DNA of 64,000 nt from Telmatactis stephensoni (lineage: Eukaryota; Cnidaria; Anthozoa; Actiniaria; Isophelliidae). Every line of letters starts with the position of its first letter. Within the stretch, counting starts at the first letter, position 1. Where the stretch lies: assembly GCA_029948255.1 (NCBI GenBank), contig JALIZF010001484.1, forward strand, positions 1 to 64,000, in the 5' to 3' direction. Below, in pieces: positions 1 through 13,300 of the stretch. The notes beneath the pieces were generated by a model. It was not told the DNA's origin and ran no database searches. It saw only the letters and a list, made by a program, of their open reading frames with translations. Position numbers and translations under genes: made by a program.

Positions 1-27
1 CATCTGTGTTATTACTTAACTGTTCAA

Positions 28-1511
28 TCATTTTGAATTAGTAAACGTTACATTGGTGAAAGTGCAGTTACTAAACACTAATTTAGGTGGACTAGCTGTA
101 CAAGCTTCACTAACTTTTGGTGTAGGCCGAGTTACACTGGTAGTGGCACTCTCGTAATCTATGCCTGCTAATATTTCATCTGCCACATCTTCATTAAACA
201 TCAAATCATCATCAGATAAATTAATGCTGCATAATGTTTCATCAGAAATTACATTATCAAAAAAATTATCCTCTAAGGTATCAAACAGATTGAACTCAAA
301 TGAAGGGTAATTAGTACTATCGTTAGCCTCGGAATTACAAGGACCTAAAATTGAACTCGCTTGCTTTAACTGTTGATTTGAGACTCTTTCATATTTGAAA
401 AGTGAATCTGATTTGTGACCCGTTCGATCTCTAATAAGCTTCTCTTCAATACCACTTTGAAAAAGCCTAGTTGCAGTGGTTATCCTTAATGAATGTGCTG
501 TCTTCCTTGCCAGGCCGGCCTTAGCACAAAGCTCATCTGGTAGAATACCATTTAACTTATTTTCACCTAGAGGTCTTTGCTCAAATTCAAACTTACTGAA
601 ATCGCGATTTGGATAGAAATAGAAAGCCTTATCCTGTACTACTGAATCAAAAATTTTGATTTTTTCAAGATACAACTTATACAATTGTACTAAGCACCTG
701 GGATGCTCTTTACCTGAATCGTGGCAAAAATGAGTGGATACTCTTGGTGTATTTTTTAGATCTTTGAGGCCACCGTGAAACGTTTTGCTAAAACTTTCGT
801 CAAAAGTAATCATGTTATCAGTAATCCTGAAATTAGCTATTCGCAAATTGCGATGGTCTTTCGCCCTTAGACCAAATAATTTTCCATTATAGAAATAAAT
901 AGTGTGCAATAAACTAGTAGCAGAATTACCCCCTAACAGTCCTTTAGACCAAAGTATCTCCTCTTCTTCTGCTGTAACTGGTTCTCGTTGTGGTTTTGTG
1001 TGGACTCTTTCATTTCGGCGTCCATGACGTTTCTTAGCAAGGAAAATCTAGAATAAGAAGGTAAAGTCTTTATATAAAGCTTACGGTATGATTTACTCAT
1101 ATTGTTTTAATTTAACATTGAAAACTTACCTTTTATCACTCTTATCCATGAAGTTGTAGTCGTTCTTGTCTTCCAGGTATCGGTTTATACCACACACAAT
1201 GCTGTTTAATGTCTTCGGTGGATACAGGTCGCCGTCTTTTTGGCAACTTCTTGCACAAATTTAATCATCCAGAAATTTAATGACTGCGCTCCCATTTCCT
1301 CCAGATTTGTGTCGCAATCTTGCAGAGTTTTAATGTCGCCAAAATTGAAACTAGTTTCTTCAAACTCTGCCTTTTTATTATTCCGGGCCTTTTGCCAGTC
1401 GCAAAACAGAGTTACTGCCCATTTTGTTACATATTTTGTGTTCTTTGGGACACTTGAGCCTACACAATTGGCCTCTTCTTCTTTAGACTTAGGTTTCCTG
1501 AAACGCCTCAT
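28..1511 (-). pseudogene. Crypton-type tyrosine recombinase (DUF3504-like), frameshifted
   Basis: Decayed gene for a tyrosine recombinase of the DUF3504/Crypton family, which cuts and rejoins DNA through a tyrosine. The N-terminal core-binding part reads from 1511 to about 1212. An exon ends at 1130 with a good GT donor, an 82-bp intron follows, and the next exon starts at 1047 after an AG. The catalytic part reads from 909 to 28: box I arginine in FGLRAKDHR, then HSLR (the HxxR motif), then a second histidine in DRTGHKS and a tyrosine in FKYERVS. The last 100 or so residues are acidic and low in complexity. Two single-base frameshifts break it: one in a run of five A near 1222, where the reading frame for a YPPKTL motif is lost, and one near 1010. 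Either could be an assembly error in a homopolymer, but two together suggest a dead copy. Confidence 0.8.
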
Positions 1512-1875
1512 TTTCCTTCGTTTATACCAGCGTTATTCTCGGGAACAGCTTATTGCTCTCAGTCGATAAACTGAACTAACTTTTCGCATCATCGTGAATA
1601 GTAATAAGTTTGAATTCCCTGGATAGTTATATTTTGAAATGGTTTTCAGCTTTAAACAATTCCCACAGGCAATTAAATATCTGCACGTTGTATCTTATGA
1701 ATGCAGCTCATCAAAGAAACATTGTTTCACTATTATTTGATAACACGATACTTATAATTAAACCCAGTTTTCTGCAAAAGTGTACAGTTACTTTACTTAA
1801 AACGAGAAAACCTCTCAGAAATATCTTTTTTATAAGATATTTTACATATGAATTATACTAGGAGTTTGATAAGTT
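1512..1875. other. No gene seen (5' flank of the Crypton copy)
   Basis: This stretch lies upstream of the minus-strand recombinase. Short open frames occur on the plus strand, but none resembles a known protein. It ends at a hairpin element. Confidence 0.4.
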
Positions 1876-1975
1876 GTATAAAGAACTCAAGAGCGTGTTT
1901 TATCGGCGCTAAAGATTCTCGCCTTCGGCTCGAATCTTTATCAGCCGATAAAACACGCTCTTTCGTTCTTTATAC
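1876..1975. repeat. 100-bp near-perfect hairpin (foldback element)
   Basis: The sequence GTATAAAGAAC..AGAGCGTG is answered by its reverse complement, ending CACGCTCTTTCGTTCTTTATAC, around a loop containing GCCTTCGGCTCGAA. Long palindromes of this kind are non-autonomous foldback or MITE insertions. Hairpins of similar layout occur at 5431 and 47285. Confidence 0.7.
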
Positions 1976-2015
1976 ATTACATAAAAGGTTTAAATTGGCT
2001 ACGTTTTGGAAAAGG

Positions 2016-2046
2016 CACAGGAAAAAATTCCAAATTTCCACATGTG
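2016..2046 (+). repeat. Left 31-bp terminal inverted repeat of the CACTA-like element
   Basis: Begins CACAGGAAAAAATTCC and ends TTTCCACATGTG. It matches the reverse complement of 14880-14910 at all 31 positions. Confidence 0.8.
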
Positions 2047-2280
2047 ATATCACATGGATTTCCCGTGGATTTTCAGAAATCCAAATATGATCATAAACCA
2101 TGTTTGGAGCATATGTGGATTTTTAAAGGATATTTTTCCATTATGCTAAAAAACCATACATAATCCATACATGGATTTCTATTTTCCATGGATTTTGTGG
2201 TAAATGTGAAATCAATGACGGTATTTTTCATTTTCCACCTTTGGATACACCTTAGTAATCCAATTTTCCATGCCGATGCA
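2047..2280. repeat. Left subterminal region with degenerate repeats
   Basis: Rich in short imperfect copies of ATGGATTT, TTTTCCA and AAACCAT, including the palindrome CATGTGATATCACATG directly next to the TIR. It grades into the 105-bp array. In CACTA elements, subterminal repeats are binding sites for the element's own proteins; that role here is inferred. Confidence 0.5.
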
Positions 2281-3550
2281 GTTTGGAATATTGATAAACC
2301 ACAACAGACAAACCAATCATAATCCATGTTTGGTTACTCAATATTCCACACTAATAATGGTATTCCAATTTTCCACGCCAATGCAGTTTGGAATATTGAT
2401 AAACCACAACAGACAAACCAATCATAATCCATGTTTGGTTACTCAATATTCCATACTAATAATGGTATTCCCAATTTTCACACGCCAATGCAGTTTGGAA
2501 TATTGATAAACCACAACAGACAAATCAATCATAATCCATGTTTGGTTACTCAATATTCCACACTAATAATGGTATTCCAATTTTCCACGCTGATGCAGTT
2601 TGGAATATTGATAAACCACAACAGACAAACCAATCATAATCCATGTTTGGTTACTCAATATTCCACACTAATAATGGATGCCAATTTTCCACACTGATGC
2701 CAGTTGGAATATTGATAAACCACAACAGACAAACCAATCATAATCCATGTTTGGTTACTCAATATTCCACACTAATAATGGTATTCCAATTTTCCATGCC
2801 GATGCAGTTTGGAATATTGATAAACCACAACAGACAAACCAATCATAATCCATGTTTGGTTACTCAATATTCCACACTAATAATGGTATTCCAATTTGCC
2901 ACGCCAATGCAGTTTGGAATATTGATAAACCACAACAGACAAATCAATCATAATCCATGTTTGGTTACTCAATATTCCACACTAATAATGGTATTCCAAT
3001 TTTCCACTGCGGATGCAGTTTGGAATATTGATAAACCACAACAGACAAACCAATCATAATCCATGTTTGGTTACTCAATATTCCACACTAACAATGGTAT
3101 TCCAATTTTCCACACTGATGCAGTTTGGAATATTGATAAACCACAACAGACAAACCAATCATAATCCATGTTTGGTTACTCAATATTCCACACTAATAAT
3201 GGTATTCCAATTTTCCACACTGATGCAGTTTGGAATATTGATAAAACCACAACAGACAAACCAATCATAATCCATGTTTGGTTACTCAATATTCCATACT
3301 AATAATGGTATTCCAATTTTCCACACTGATGCAGTTTGGAATATTGATAAACCACAACAGACAAACCAATCATAATCCATGTTTGGTTACTCAATATTCC
3401 ATACTAATAATGGTATTCCAATTTTCCACACTGATGCAGTTTGGAATATTGATAAACCACAACAGACAAACCAATCATAATCCATGTTTGGTTACTCAAT
3501 ATTCCACACTAATAATGGCATTCCAATTTTCCACGTTGATGCAGTTTGGA
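2281..3550. repeat. 105-bp tandem array, about 12 copies
   Basis: The landmark GTTTGGAATATTGATAAACC recurs with almost constant spacing of 104-107 bases from 2281 to 3544. Monomers differ by a few substitutions and single-base indels, mostly around TTTTCCACACTGATGCAG. Because 105 is a multiple of three, several frames stay open across the array. These are not genes. The last copy breaks off at about 3550. Confidence 0.95.
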
Positions 3551-5430
3551 ATAAGCTTGTAAAAAATTGTGTTGATACTGGTATGCAGGTACTTGCAATA
3601 ACAATTTAACAGCATTTTTGTTGGGGTGTAGTTAATTCTATCTAGTCATTGTCTTTCCAGGCAGCACCATGCCACTGCCCAGCTATGATGCCAATAATGC
3701 TTTGATACATATTCTGTCCATTGCTCTTCTTGTGATTCCCTGACCCACAATGAATTGTGATTCCAGAGTCTATGCTTAATAAAGAAGTAGCCACATGCAA
3801 CTTTGAGGTCATTGTCTATAGTTCTTATTTCTGCTCTCCAAAGGTCTTCTCCATCCCCTTTTACCAAAACCATATCACCAATCTGAGGGAATACTGGAAC
3901 CAAAACTTGTGGTAGTGGTATATGTGTTCTTGATGGATCAATGACAGCAAATAGATCTTCTTGTAGTGGATACAGCATGATCTTTCTTTTCAAACTTCTT
4001 ACGTAAAGGCAAGCATTCGTTTCAAAAGGCTCAACAATAGGAGTGTCACTTAATGGATGTCTTAAATCATTATTCGATTGGTCTTTCTTTACTTTATAGG
4101 AATCTCCCATTAATAAAGAGATATACCTATCTTGACCATGCACCAAATAAATGTGTAAAATCTTGATGACTACCTCACTATATTGTGTTCTGCAATGATG
4201 TTGTCCCCATGTTGATAGATTGTTCCTTCACCAGCAATACCTTGCATTGGTACATAAGCACTTCTATATGATTCTGCCATAAATACATCTAAGTGCCTTA
4301 CATCATTTGCTATACACTCAGTAATCTTGATCTTCTCTTCTCTTGATAAAATATGGATCTCTCCTTTTCCAATTAACACTTGAATGTGCCTTAATAGAGC
4401 CCGGTCTTCTTGCCTTTCAAATAGTCGTACAATATTCTTTGCAGCTTGGAGAGAGGTTGCAACCATCTGAGATGAGTAATAGTTACTCATTATTCATGAT
4501 TCAATATTATTGTGTTACAGTGTTGTATTAATTATACACTTAACACATTTATACAGCAAACATGCAATTACAACCTTGTACATACACAAATGCATCAGCA
4601 AGAGAAGCAAATACTCATTGTAAGTGATATCACATTAAATAATGTCATAAGCATCTCTTGACATACCTTTTCTTGGCAATATCCTCCATGTGATTTTGAC
4701 TCAAAGATGTTTTGTTTGTTAGCAAGTGACCAGCTCTTTATGAACTCACGCTGGGACTCCTTTCTGGCAAATGTTTTATCTATTCCTTTTTTATTGCTTG
4801 TTTGCTTGACATAGCGGCCAACCGCTCGTTCATATTGAAAACACCAATAATTGTCTGGTCCTGAAAATCGCATGATATCCTCTGGTACATGAGTCAAACC
4901 ATGCAAGGTTATAAGACATTCTGTGATTCCATAGGACTCTTCTACAAGGATACAATATCTCCAGCATAGCCGAGTAAAGTTGTCCACCATATCTCTTGTC
5001 CAGCCATTTAATCCACTATTAAATATGAATTCAACTATTCTTGGGAGTGATGCCCAGACTTCCTTGTCATTAGGACTAAGGTCTCCAAGTACAAACTCTG
5101 AAGCTGGGTAGCCAAACTTCTGGAATTCTTCGGCTTCAAAACAAAACAGGTTCATAATACTATCTACATTATGCTTCATATGCATTCATATTATGACGTA
5201 CAATAAGACAGGTGATGACTTCAGGCAGATTGTCTGATGTGATTGAATGGAGTTCAAGTTCCAAATCAAAAGACAGTGACACACAACCGTTATTTAATAT
5301 GCACTTATTACCCTTCCAATGTCCAATGCCCAAGATATCTCTTGGTAATCTTGATCCTTTATATTCTGAATTTATGCAGGCATAAACAACAAAGTCATAT
5401 ATTAATAAAAAATATTAAACTCTCTTGCTT

Positions 5431-5525
5431 GGTCTGTACAGAGAAATATCAGACCTCGGTCTTTTCTGCATGGTCTGCAGCCTTGGGCTGTACATTCAAG
5501 ACCTTGATATTTCTCTGTACAGACC
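5431..5525. repeat. Hairpin element in an intron of the transposase gene
   Basis: GGTCTGTACAGAGAAATATCA at 5431-5451 is repeated in inverse at 5505-5525. A second member with the same layout (GGTCTGTAT..AATATCAGACC) lies at 47285-47400, so this is a dispersed family. Confidence 0.75.
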
Positions 5526-6080
5526 TCACCCTTGTTTAATAATCTTTTAGTATTCAGAGATGCATCAGCATAATATTGCTAGTACTGAACATAAGGTACA
5601 ATCAAAGAATTAGAAATAAAGTGCACAAAATGGATTTTTAATGATGTGCCACTAAATGATTTTAAGAGTATAAACACTGGATGATACAGGATATAATCAC
5701 TATGAAAAGTACAGGTATGGTACCTTTTGTCCATGGAATAAGCTTCAATCTTGCTTGCAGTTCATCTGTATCTACTAATGAGTTGGTAATTAAATGCTCC
5801 AATCGTCTTTTTACCAAATTCAGTGGTACTAAATGCATTACATCAAATACTAGATCCTTGAGAATATCAAACTTGTAAAGTTTATTGAGACGGTGTAACA
5901 CTGATACTCCTAAAAATCCATTATCCCTTGATTTTGATTCTGCAACAGTTGTTCGCTCTTCTTGACCAATCTCTTCCATTATGGGAATCTCCTCAGCAAT
6001 TTTTCTTTTCTCAATGGGAAATCTATAGTTCTTCCGGAAGCCTGGATAATAATAATGCCTTTGTGGTGCCATGTACTGAC

Positions 6081-6793
6081 CTGAAAAAATGGTTACGTAA
6101 TAAAAATCATAATAATATAATATGTAGTATGCAGCTATTTAAAAATGTTGAATACTGCTTATATATATATATATTGAATAGTGCATAGTGAATAGCACAT
6201 ACATGTAACACAAGTTTAGAATTTAGCTAAAGTGTAAATAAAACCATTGTTTACATACATAAAATAGAATACCTTGGATACATAATCAAAAGCATGTATG
6301 TTTAACCTGAACTTGGCTTTTAAAAGACTGTTGTTATTATCTACTACAATGCTATTCACTGTGCACTATTCAGTATACAGTATTCAACATTCTTTGAAAA
6401 TATTTCTTTGAAATATACTTGTAGCTTATAGACAGTACATGTATATTACATGTACATGGCTGAGCCAACATTTTATCTTTTTAGTGCTGAAATGATATTT
6501 CATTAGTGAACACAGTAGGCAATTAACATATTGTGATATTTTAGACATGAGAATATAAAATTATATATCTCCAAGTGGACATGTAATGTTTGATTGATTA
6601 TATCAAATCCCAATAATATATCACAAAGTAAAAAAATGATAATTTTTCTTATTTTACTGAAAAAATTGAAAGTTCAAGGTTTACATTGCTAGCTAGAAAA
6701 ACAGCCAGAGATAGCTGCTAACATTATGCTAACACCACATACTAGAAAGTTTGCATTACATTATAGATCATGCATGTTTTCAAAGTACTTTTA
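6081..6793. other. Intronic stretch without recognisable features
   Basis: Part of the intron between the exon ending at 7243 and the one starting at 6080 of the CACTA-like transposase. It is AT-rich, and I see no coding similarity on either strand. Confidence 0.4.
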
Positions 6794-6948
6794 GAGCAGT
6801 TTTCGTATGAGTGGGAAACTGACCGTACCGTACCGTCACAGTGTCAGTACCGTAATGTCTATAAAAACATTCGAAATTCCTGCCATAACCGTACCATGCA
6901 TTGACCGTAACTGGTACGGTCAGTTTCCCACTCATACGAAAACCACTC
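6794..6948. mobile_element. 155-bp TA-flanked MITE (copy 1 of 3)
   Basis: Terminal inverted repeats of about 36 bp (GAGCAGTTTTCGTATGAG, continuing GTGGGAAACTGACCGTACC) with TA on both sides, as expected for a Tc1/mariner-type non-autonomous element. Related copies lie at 28258-28394 and 53061-53197, nested in the paired 1.4-kb repeats. It sits in a transposase intron. Confidence 0.8.
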
Positions 6949-9210
6949 TATTTATTAAACTCATTAATAATTCATGAGGAAAACAATAGAAATCATAGAC
7001 GTAGAGGAGTTTGTATATCAGATACAAAATCCTCCTCATTTGCATAATGTTTAGCTTTATTTCTAAAATTTTAGTAAAGCATGAAAGAGTTAACCTACAT
7101 GTAGACATTTGATAAGTGATATACAATTTTGTGTCCATGTTGTATCAATATATAAACATTCACCTACGGCTCGTGTTTGTATATTGTATACAACATGGCC
7201 ACTCATATTGTATATATTACAATGAAAATGACAAGTACTTGCCTGATAATTTACACTGACGGCAAGCCATTTTCCCTCCCGCCCCTTTGGATTTACACAC
7301 TTCGCACTGGGCAGGATTGTCACCCGTCCATAAAAGTAAGAGAACCCTCAGATTTGCTTCACCAGGAGGAAATAGAGGCAAATCTCCTTTGTAGGACACC
7401 ACAAATCCTGATATATTATTAAAAAAAGAAGGACAGTAAGAAATACTTAAGAAAGGTAAGTATACATATACTAGAATTATTTTAGGTGATATTAAAATTT
7501 TCAATATACTTTTGTGATAACCTTCAATAAATCCTCTTTCTAAATCTGTTACCAGAGGGTCAAGGAATGGATCCAGTGAGTTAGGTCTCTTGTCTGGTAG
7601 GAGGTATGAGGGAACAAAGCCCACTGTATAAACCTCATCTGCACTTGAACGATTTATCTTGACATTGTTGCAATGGAAATCTCTATAGCACCTTAAAGCA
7701 GATTGTTTGATACTAACGTTATCCATTCAGTAATAAAACAAATAGCAAATTTAATAAAAAGAAGCATGCGATCATATTATTACAAATTATTACATGTTTC
7801 ATCTAATAAAGTCACTGCATTTTAGCTTACCTGAACTTCTGACACTTGAGCCAAAAGGTTGAAATCCATCCCAGTGGCCTAAAAATTGAAAGAAAAACAA
7901 CGAACAAGTAAAAAAGCTGTCACTGAATACAGAGCAAACAGAGTAATAAGTTAGACTACAAAAGGATTACAGACTTAAGTTATTTATGAGAGCTTAAGTT
8001 TATGTCAGGTAAATAATCAGTTGAGTGAGATCTTACAAGGCAGTTCAAGTAGCTGTAAAAGAATGAATTAATTATTTAGAACTAAAAACTGTACCTAAAA
8101 GAGCTATGTTTCGTGGATCACCATTGCAGTACTCAGCATACACTGTAAATCTGTAATGACACTCATCACAGGTCAATTCTTTCATTCCATTTGGCATTTC
8201 TGTTAAAGAATCCACAATTTCTCCACTGATAATATTCTTGCATCCTTGTCTTTTACACCTTATTGGCATACACCACCATGATTCTGGGTTAAAAAACCAA
8301 GATATCTCTGCAAACCTGTCCCCATCCCATAGTTCGTTCTTCATATGCCATCCTTGATCTCTTCCCAGCCAGTGTTCCTTTTCTCTCCAATGAGCTGTCA
8401 TTTTGTAACACATTGCCTTGCTGGAAACCCACCATTTTACCTTTGTCTCTAAGCCCAAATAATAGTATGGAATTGTTGGATTGTTATCACAGTATCTGCA
8501 TTGCTCATCTTTGCTTTCTAATAAATCCCAATGACAAGGATGGGCATCATTCAAACAGATAAAGTATTCTTTTGCATCAGCATAACCTAATTTGACAAGT
8601 AATCGTTTTGCATCAATCCAATTCTTTGGCCATGTTCTGGTTATATTCTCATCAGATGGGTCTAACTGAGCCCCTTTGCAGTACATATCTCGTGCCAATG
8701 ACAGCAAATCCTCAAAGTTATTCAATGAACCATTCATTTTATCAAGGCAATCAAGTGAGTGGAAAATTGCATGAATAATTACATCATCCATAGTGGCGGT
8801 TTGCTGATCATTTTGGGTTAGTTCATCCTGAGTTGGAGTTAAATGTAGTTCATCTTGATTTACAGTGTCATTTGGTGGTTCAGCACCATTATTCCCAGTA
8901 CAACAAGATAAGGACTCCTCGTTATTGCAGGGTGCAATGCTTTGGTTGCCATCCTCTGCTTGAGATAGCAGCTCTTGTTCATCTAGATTGGACTCACTTT
9001 GGTCACCTACAATATAACAAAAATACATTCCATTCTACTGATAAGCTTATAGTATTATGATAACAAAAGAGTGGGGCAGACATTTCACCAATTTAATAGT
9101 ACATAAGCTTCAAGGTTTGGGCTAACTAAAAACTCCTCAATTTCAATTAGCTCTAACCTAAAAATTGTAATAGATTCTTTTCTTTTTTTGTAACTAGTTA
9201 TACACTGTAT

Positions 9211-9211
9211 G

Positions 9212-9254
<43 letters not shown>
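9211..9254. repeat. A-tract followed by (TA)n microsatellite
   Basis: A run of about 16 A passes directly into about 13 TA dinucleotides, in the first intron of the transposase gene. Confidence 0.9.
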
Positions 9255-9419
9255 CTATATGAAATACTCCAGTAAATGGATTACACAAAGAATTGAGTAG
9301 TTTACTTCAAGATATATATGAAATACTGTACATACATGTAAGACAAAATAATCATGTCACAAAAACAAAACAAAAACAAATAAGATTTTATAGTTACTAC
9401 TGGTAATCATGGTTCATAG

Positions 9420-9575
9420 TTCAAGGTTAATTACCAAACTGGGCAAGTTTGAGTCTGTCATCGGTTTATTCTCTCACTTTACTTCACTTCACTTGTATTT
9501 TATTCAAGGTTAATTACCAAACTGGGCAAGTATGAGTCTGTCATCAGTTTATTCTTTCACTTCACTTATATTTTA
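9420..9575. repeat. Two tandem copies of an 83-bp unit
   Basis: TTCAAGGTTAATTACCAAAC starts at 9420 and again at 9503. The following bases (GGGCAAGT.TGAGTCTGTCATC) match with a few substitutions. It is a simple tandem duplication in intron 1. Confidence 0.8.
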
Positions 9576-10039
9576 TTGTGCAACCTCAAAGATACTGTCA
9601 GTTGTATTAATGCAGCTTAGCATACAGATGTCAAAAGCAAGTTATAATAAAAAGGGCATCACACAAAATCATATAAGTTAAACTTACTCCGATCTACTCC
9701 CATATGTCCAAAAGGAGTGATTATTTTACATTTAAAATATTAAGTTAATTAAGCTTATATCTTGTGGTAAAATTTAAGTATAACTTTTGTAACTCATTAC
9801 TTACCAACTATTTGCGAGTTATCAGGCTCTGGAATCTCTTCCGCTGAAACATGTTCATCTGTACAAAATGATGATGACTGCCCAAAAAGCATTTGTTGAA
9901 TATCGAATTCCGTTTGAAGGTGGTTGAGTTGTGTTCTCCGATGCACTGCTCTGCCATTGCAGTGCTTACATTGGCAGTGAACATGAGGTCCCCTCTTTGC
10001 AGAGCAACTACAAAGTGCTGACGGAAATCTACTCACCAT

Positions 10040-10353
10040 TTACCCTACGTACTTTTAAATTTGCTAGCGTTTTGAACACTCTAGATCAGAAAGACAAGAT
10101 AAGGTAAACATTCATAACACGAGGAAGCCATTTTGAAAAGGTGTGTACCGCTGACCAAGAAAAGTGACAAGTTCGCCTGAACGCTTAGCCAATCAAAAAT
10201 GAATACCACAATTGGCGCCAAAAACTAACCAATCAAAGTATAAGGCGGGAAAGAGAACCAATCATAGACCTAGTAAAGGCAAGGAAACGTGCACTACCGA
10301 ACTTACAGAGTTATTCCTTCGCAAAGATCTGAGTATACGTACAGTAAGCTAGT
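10040..10353. promoter_or_regulatory. Bidirectional promoter between transposase and SAM-domain gene
   Basis: This 314-bp gap separates the two divergent start codons. It holds three CCAAT boxes in the same orientation (10189, 10229, 10258; AGCCAATCAAAA, AACCAATCAAAG, AACCAATCATAG), an E2F-like palindrome TTGGCGCCAA at 10212 and GGCGGGAAA at 10244, and a YY1-like GCCATTTT near 10128. There is no TATA box. Clustered NF-Y and E2F sites are typical of CpG-type bidirectional, proliferation-linked promoters. Joint control of both element genes is inferred from the layout. Confidence 0.6.
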
Positions 10354-13300
10354 ATGTCGTCCAAAAGTTATAATTTGGGAAAGAAGTTTCGCACTAGTTT
10401 AAATTCGACTGCTGGTAACTCAGACCGAGATACAGACGACACTGAAATTCCTTCAGACGAAGAGGACTTAGCTAGTCAGGCTAACACTGCAGTTCTCTTC
10501 GATTCGCCCAGTGGATCCCAAATAGAATCTCCTCCATTGCCGACATTCGGCGCCAAAATCGCTTCCAAGCCCCCGAGTAATACTTCACCAGGTAAGGAAT
10601 TATTTTGCTTCTATCTGTGTAAAAACTCCATTAACTTTAATCCCAATTCAAAGTTAATTTTTAAGTGTGCCTGCTCGCTTCGCTCGCAGCAATTAGCTTC
10701 AACTCTGACCTGCACAACATGTGCTCCAGGACCGGACAATAGCGCCAAAATTGCATGCTTCTTGTACAAACGAACTACAAATATTCAATCCCTCAAGTAC
10801 CAGTTCACGGGGTAATGTTACTTATATTTGTGTAATTAAAAGCTCCAACTATTACTTAAACTTTTTTTTGAAAAACTGTAAAGTGCTAAAATGCCTTTTA
10901 TTTCTTTCTTTTTTTATAGCTTTGAGTCCGGCCTGCGCTAAGCCTAATGGCGCTAAATCCCTGGCTTTCCCTTCTGAAAAACAACTTGAAGCCGATCCCT
11001 CAGGTATTGTCTGGTCGAAATAAAGAATGAATCAAAACTTTTTCCCAACTTTGTAAACTGTAAAACTAATTTTTTTTTATCAATTAATAAAATGAGTACT
11101 TCATATTTCCAGCTTGGAATCAGAAACGGGTGTTCCAGTGGGTAGAAGAAAATTTCGATAAAGATGTAGCAAAAAAATTTAAAGAAGAAGAAATCAATGG
11201 AGAGGCACTAATGAGTGAGAGAATATTATGTGACACTACAGCTATGGAGAAGTTAGGACTGAAAACAATAGGAAAGCAAGAACATTTCAAAAAACTCGTG
11301 GGCGGTCTAAAGACTAAAGGTAAAATATGCTAAATATTAAACTTAATATTATTTTAAAGAATTGTCATGTGTTTGCCTCTTCCCTCCCCTTCCACTTTTA
11401 TTAGGAAAAAGCATTTACAGCAAGCAATACAATGTACTAGTATTTAACGTCTCACAAGCTACTAGTGTGAATCTGTGAGTGTAATTTTATGCATGTCAAT
11501 GTTGATTTTTGATTGTAGAAAAAGCGGTAAACTTGGATGACAACAAAGACCTGGACAGACTATTAACTCATGGCGAGAAAAAAAAGCTTACGTGTGAAGA
11601 CAAGCGCACATACAATACAAAGTAATGGAAATTGTGATTTTGCTAGTTATGAAGTATTATATTACTGGAATCAATTTATAAAGCACATATAATCGGTTTG
11701 CAGTTAGACAATTACTATTTTTCAATATTTTGTTTCTTTGATTGTCTTTCAACTCCTGTTTTCTCTATATTTCAACTCTTATTAACAATTATCTGAATTA
11801 TAGAGGGTAGCTTTATTTGCCTTTTTTTTTGGTCAGTTTGGTTTAGTTTGTTTCTCTGTTTGGTTTGGTTGTTTGTTTACTTTGATTTTGAAAGCGGGCC
11901 TATCTGTTTACTGACTAAAGATGTGAACTATTATTTTCCTTTGCAGAAAGAAGATGATAATTTCTGAAATTAAAAAGGATTGGCCTGAATCTGACGAAAC
12001 TCCATCTTTCAGAACCAATTGTGTGGATGATATCAATCATCTTCACGAATTTGCTAAGCGGATTGCCAGTGATGAGGCCTACATATTCAAAAGGTGTTTT
12101 TTGGGTGTCAACGCCATTAAAGAAATGGTCAAAAACACCATGAGGGAAAGAAGAAGAAGCTTAAAAGACAAATATATGGTATATAACACATCAGGGACTG
12201 ACACTGCTTCCTCAACACCTGAATCATCTCCACCACTAAAGAAGAAAATGAAATATGACCAATATTTTCATCCAGGTACATATAACTCTATAAGAAATTA
12301 TATTGTTTCATACAATTTTCAAGCCATGAAAATATGGACTTTAGTTGAGAAAGCAAAAAATGTTAAATGTCTGATATCAATTGCTTTTAATTTCAGACTC
12401 AAAATTGTACTGTACAATCATGATAAGGATTATGTCTCTCAACTGATTTGTTCAGTTTCATCAAATTACTCATTTGTGAGAGAACTGTTTGCAGTGCTTT
12501 ATATAATTATGTCTGTAGAAATAGAATAATTTTACATAATAGCTGAAAAAGACTATCATGTTTTGCAGTTTAACGTGAAAATATTGAAATGACTATGATT
12601 TTACAGAATCCTTAATTCTTTATCTACAACTCGAGCTGTTTCAAAGTCAAACTAATGAAGTCACGCTAATGAAGTGGGACTCGAGTTTGACTTTGAAACA
12701 TTAGCTCGAGTTGTAGATAAAGAAGGCAACTGGCATCAAAGATTATTTTTAGAAGCATGGCATTCAAAAATAGATAAGAACTCAGAGAACAATCATATTC
12801 AAATTCCTAATATCTATGATACGCGTGCGCAAGTAGTTAGCTTTAAAATGTGCGTGTAAATCAGGTAAGGGTGATGTTTACACGAGACAACTTGCAACAA
12901 CGATTTTCCGCGCAACACTTTGTCAAATTCATTATTTTGCGCTAAAAGTTTTTAAAATTCAAATCAAACAATTGCAAAGTGTTGGCTAAGCAAAAATTTC
13001 GATAAAAATCCAGTTCCGTTTTGTACGATAAACAGCATAAACTTTACGGGCAACATTTGTTGCGCGGAAAATCGTCGTTGCAAGTTGTCTCGTGTAGCAC
13101 CACCTTAACGTCTTTACCACTGAAGAAGGTCTGAGACCAGACCGAAACGTCTGTAAGTTTTTCAAAAAACTAAGCCAGAGTCGACCTGTATTATTAAAGC
13201 TATGATGAATCCTGGCTGCAATTTCAATATATTCAACAGTAATAATGATTTGGTACCAAATAATTTAATTGATTTTTGCATGCTTTGTTGAAAGAAGTGC

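Larger units (their letters stand above)
3646..10039 (-). pseudogene. CACTA/EnSpm (TNP2-like) transposase, 8 exons, two frameshifts
   Basis: Transposase of the TNP2/EnSpm (CMC) superfamily, which cuts the element at its inverted repeats. I trace exons 10039-9805, 9006-8095, 7878-7831, 7691-7510, 7407-7243, 6080-5724, 5163-4667 and 4466-3646, with mutually consistent phases. The fifth ends in a GC donor of the AG|GCAAGT type. Exon 1 has the Cys/His-rich CKHCNGRAVHRRT motif. Later landmarks are GHWDGFQPF, GAIEISI, LRVLLLLWTGDNPAQ, CEVCKSKGAGGKMACRQC, FDVMHLVPLNLVKR (the D-x-MH block) and DNYWCFQYERAVGRYV. Frame is lost by one base near 7655 and again near 4177, so the copy is probably inactive unless these are sequencing errors. 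Coding length is about 1,070 codons. It starts 314 bp from the divergent SAM-domain gene, and both lie inside one set of TIRs. Confidence 0.75.

Noticed and set aside
2270..3562. Chain of open frames of 78-138 codons
   Set aside because: Produced by the 105-bp array, again a multiple of three. No start context or splice logic.
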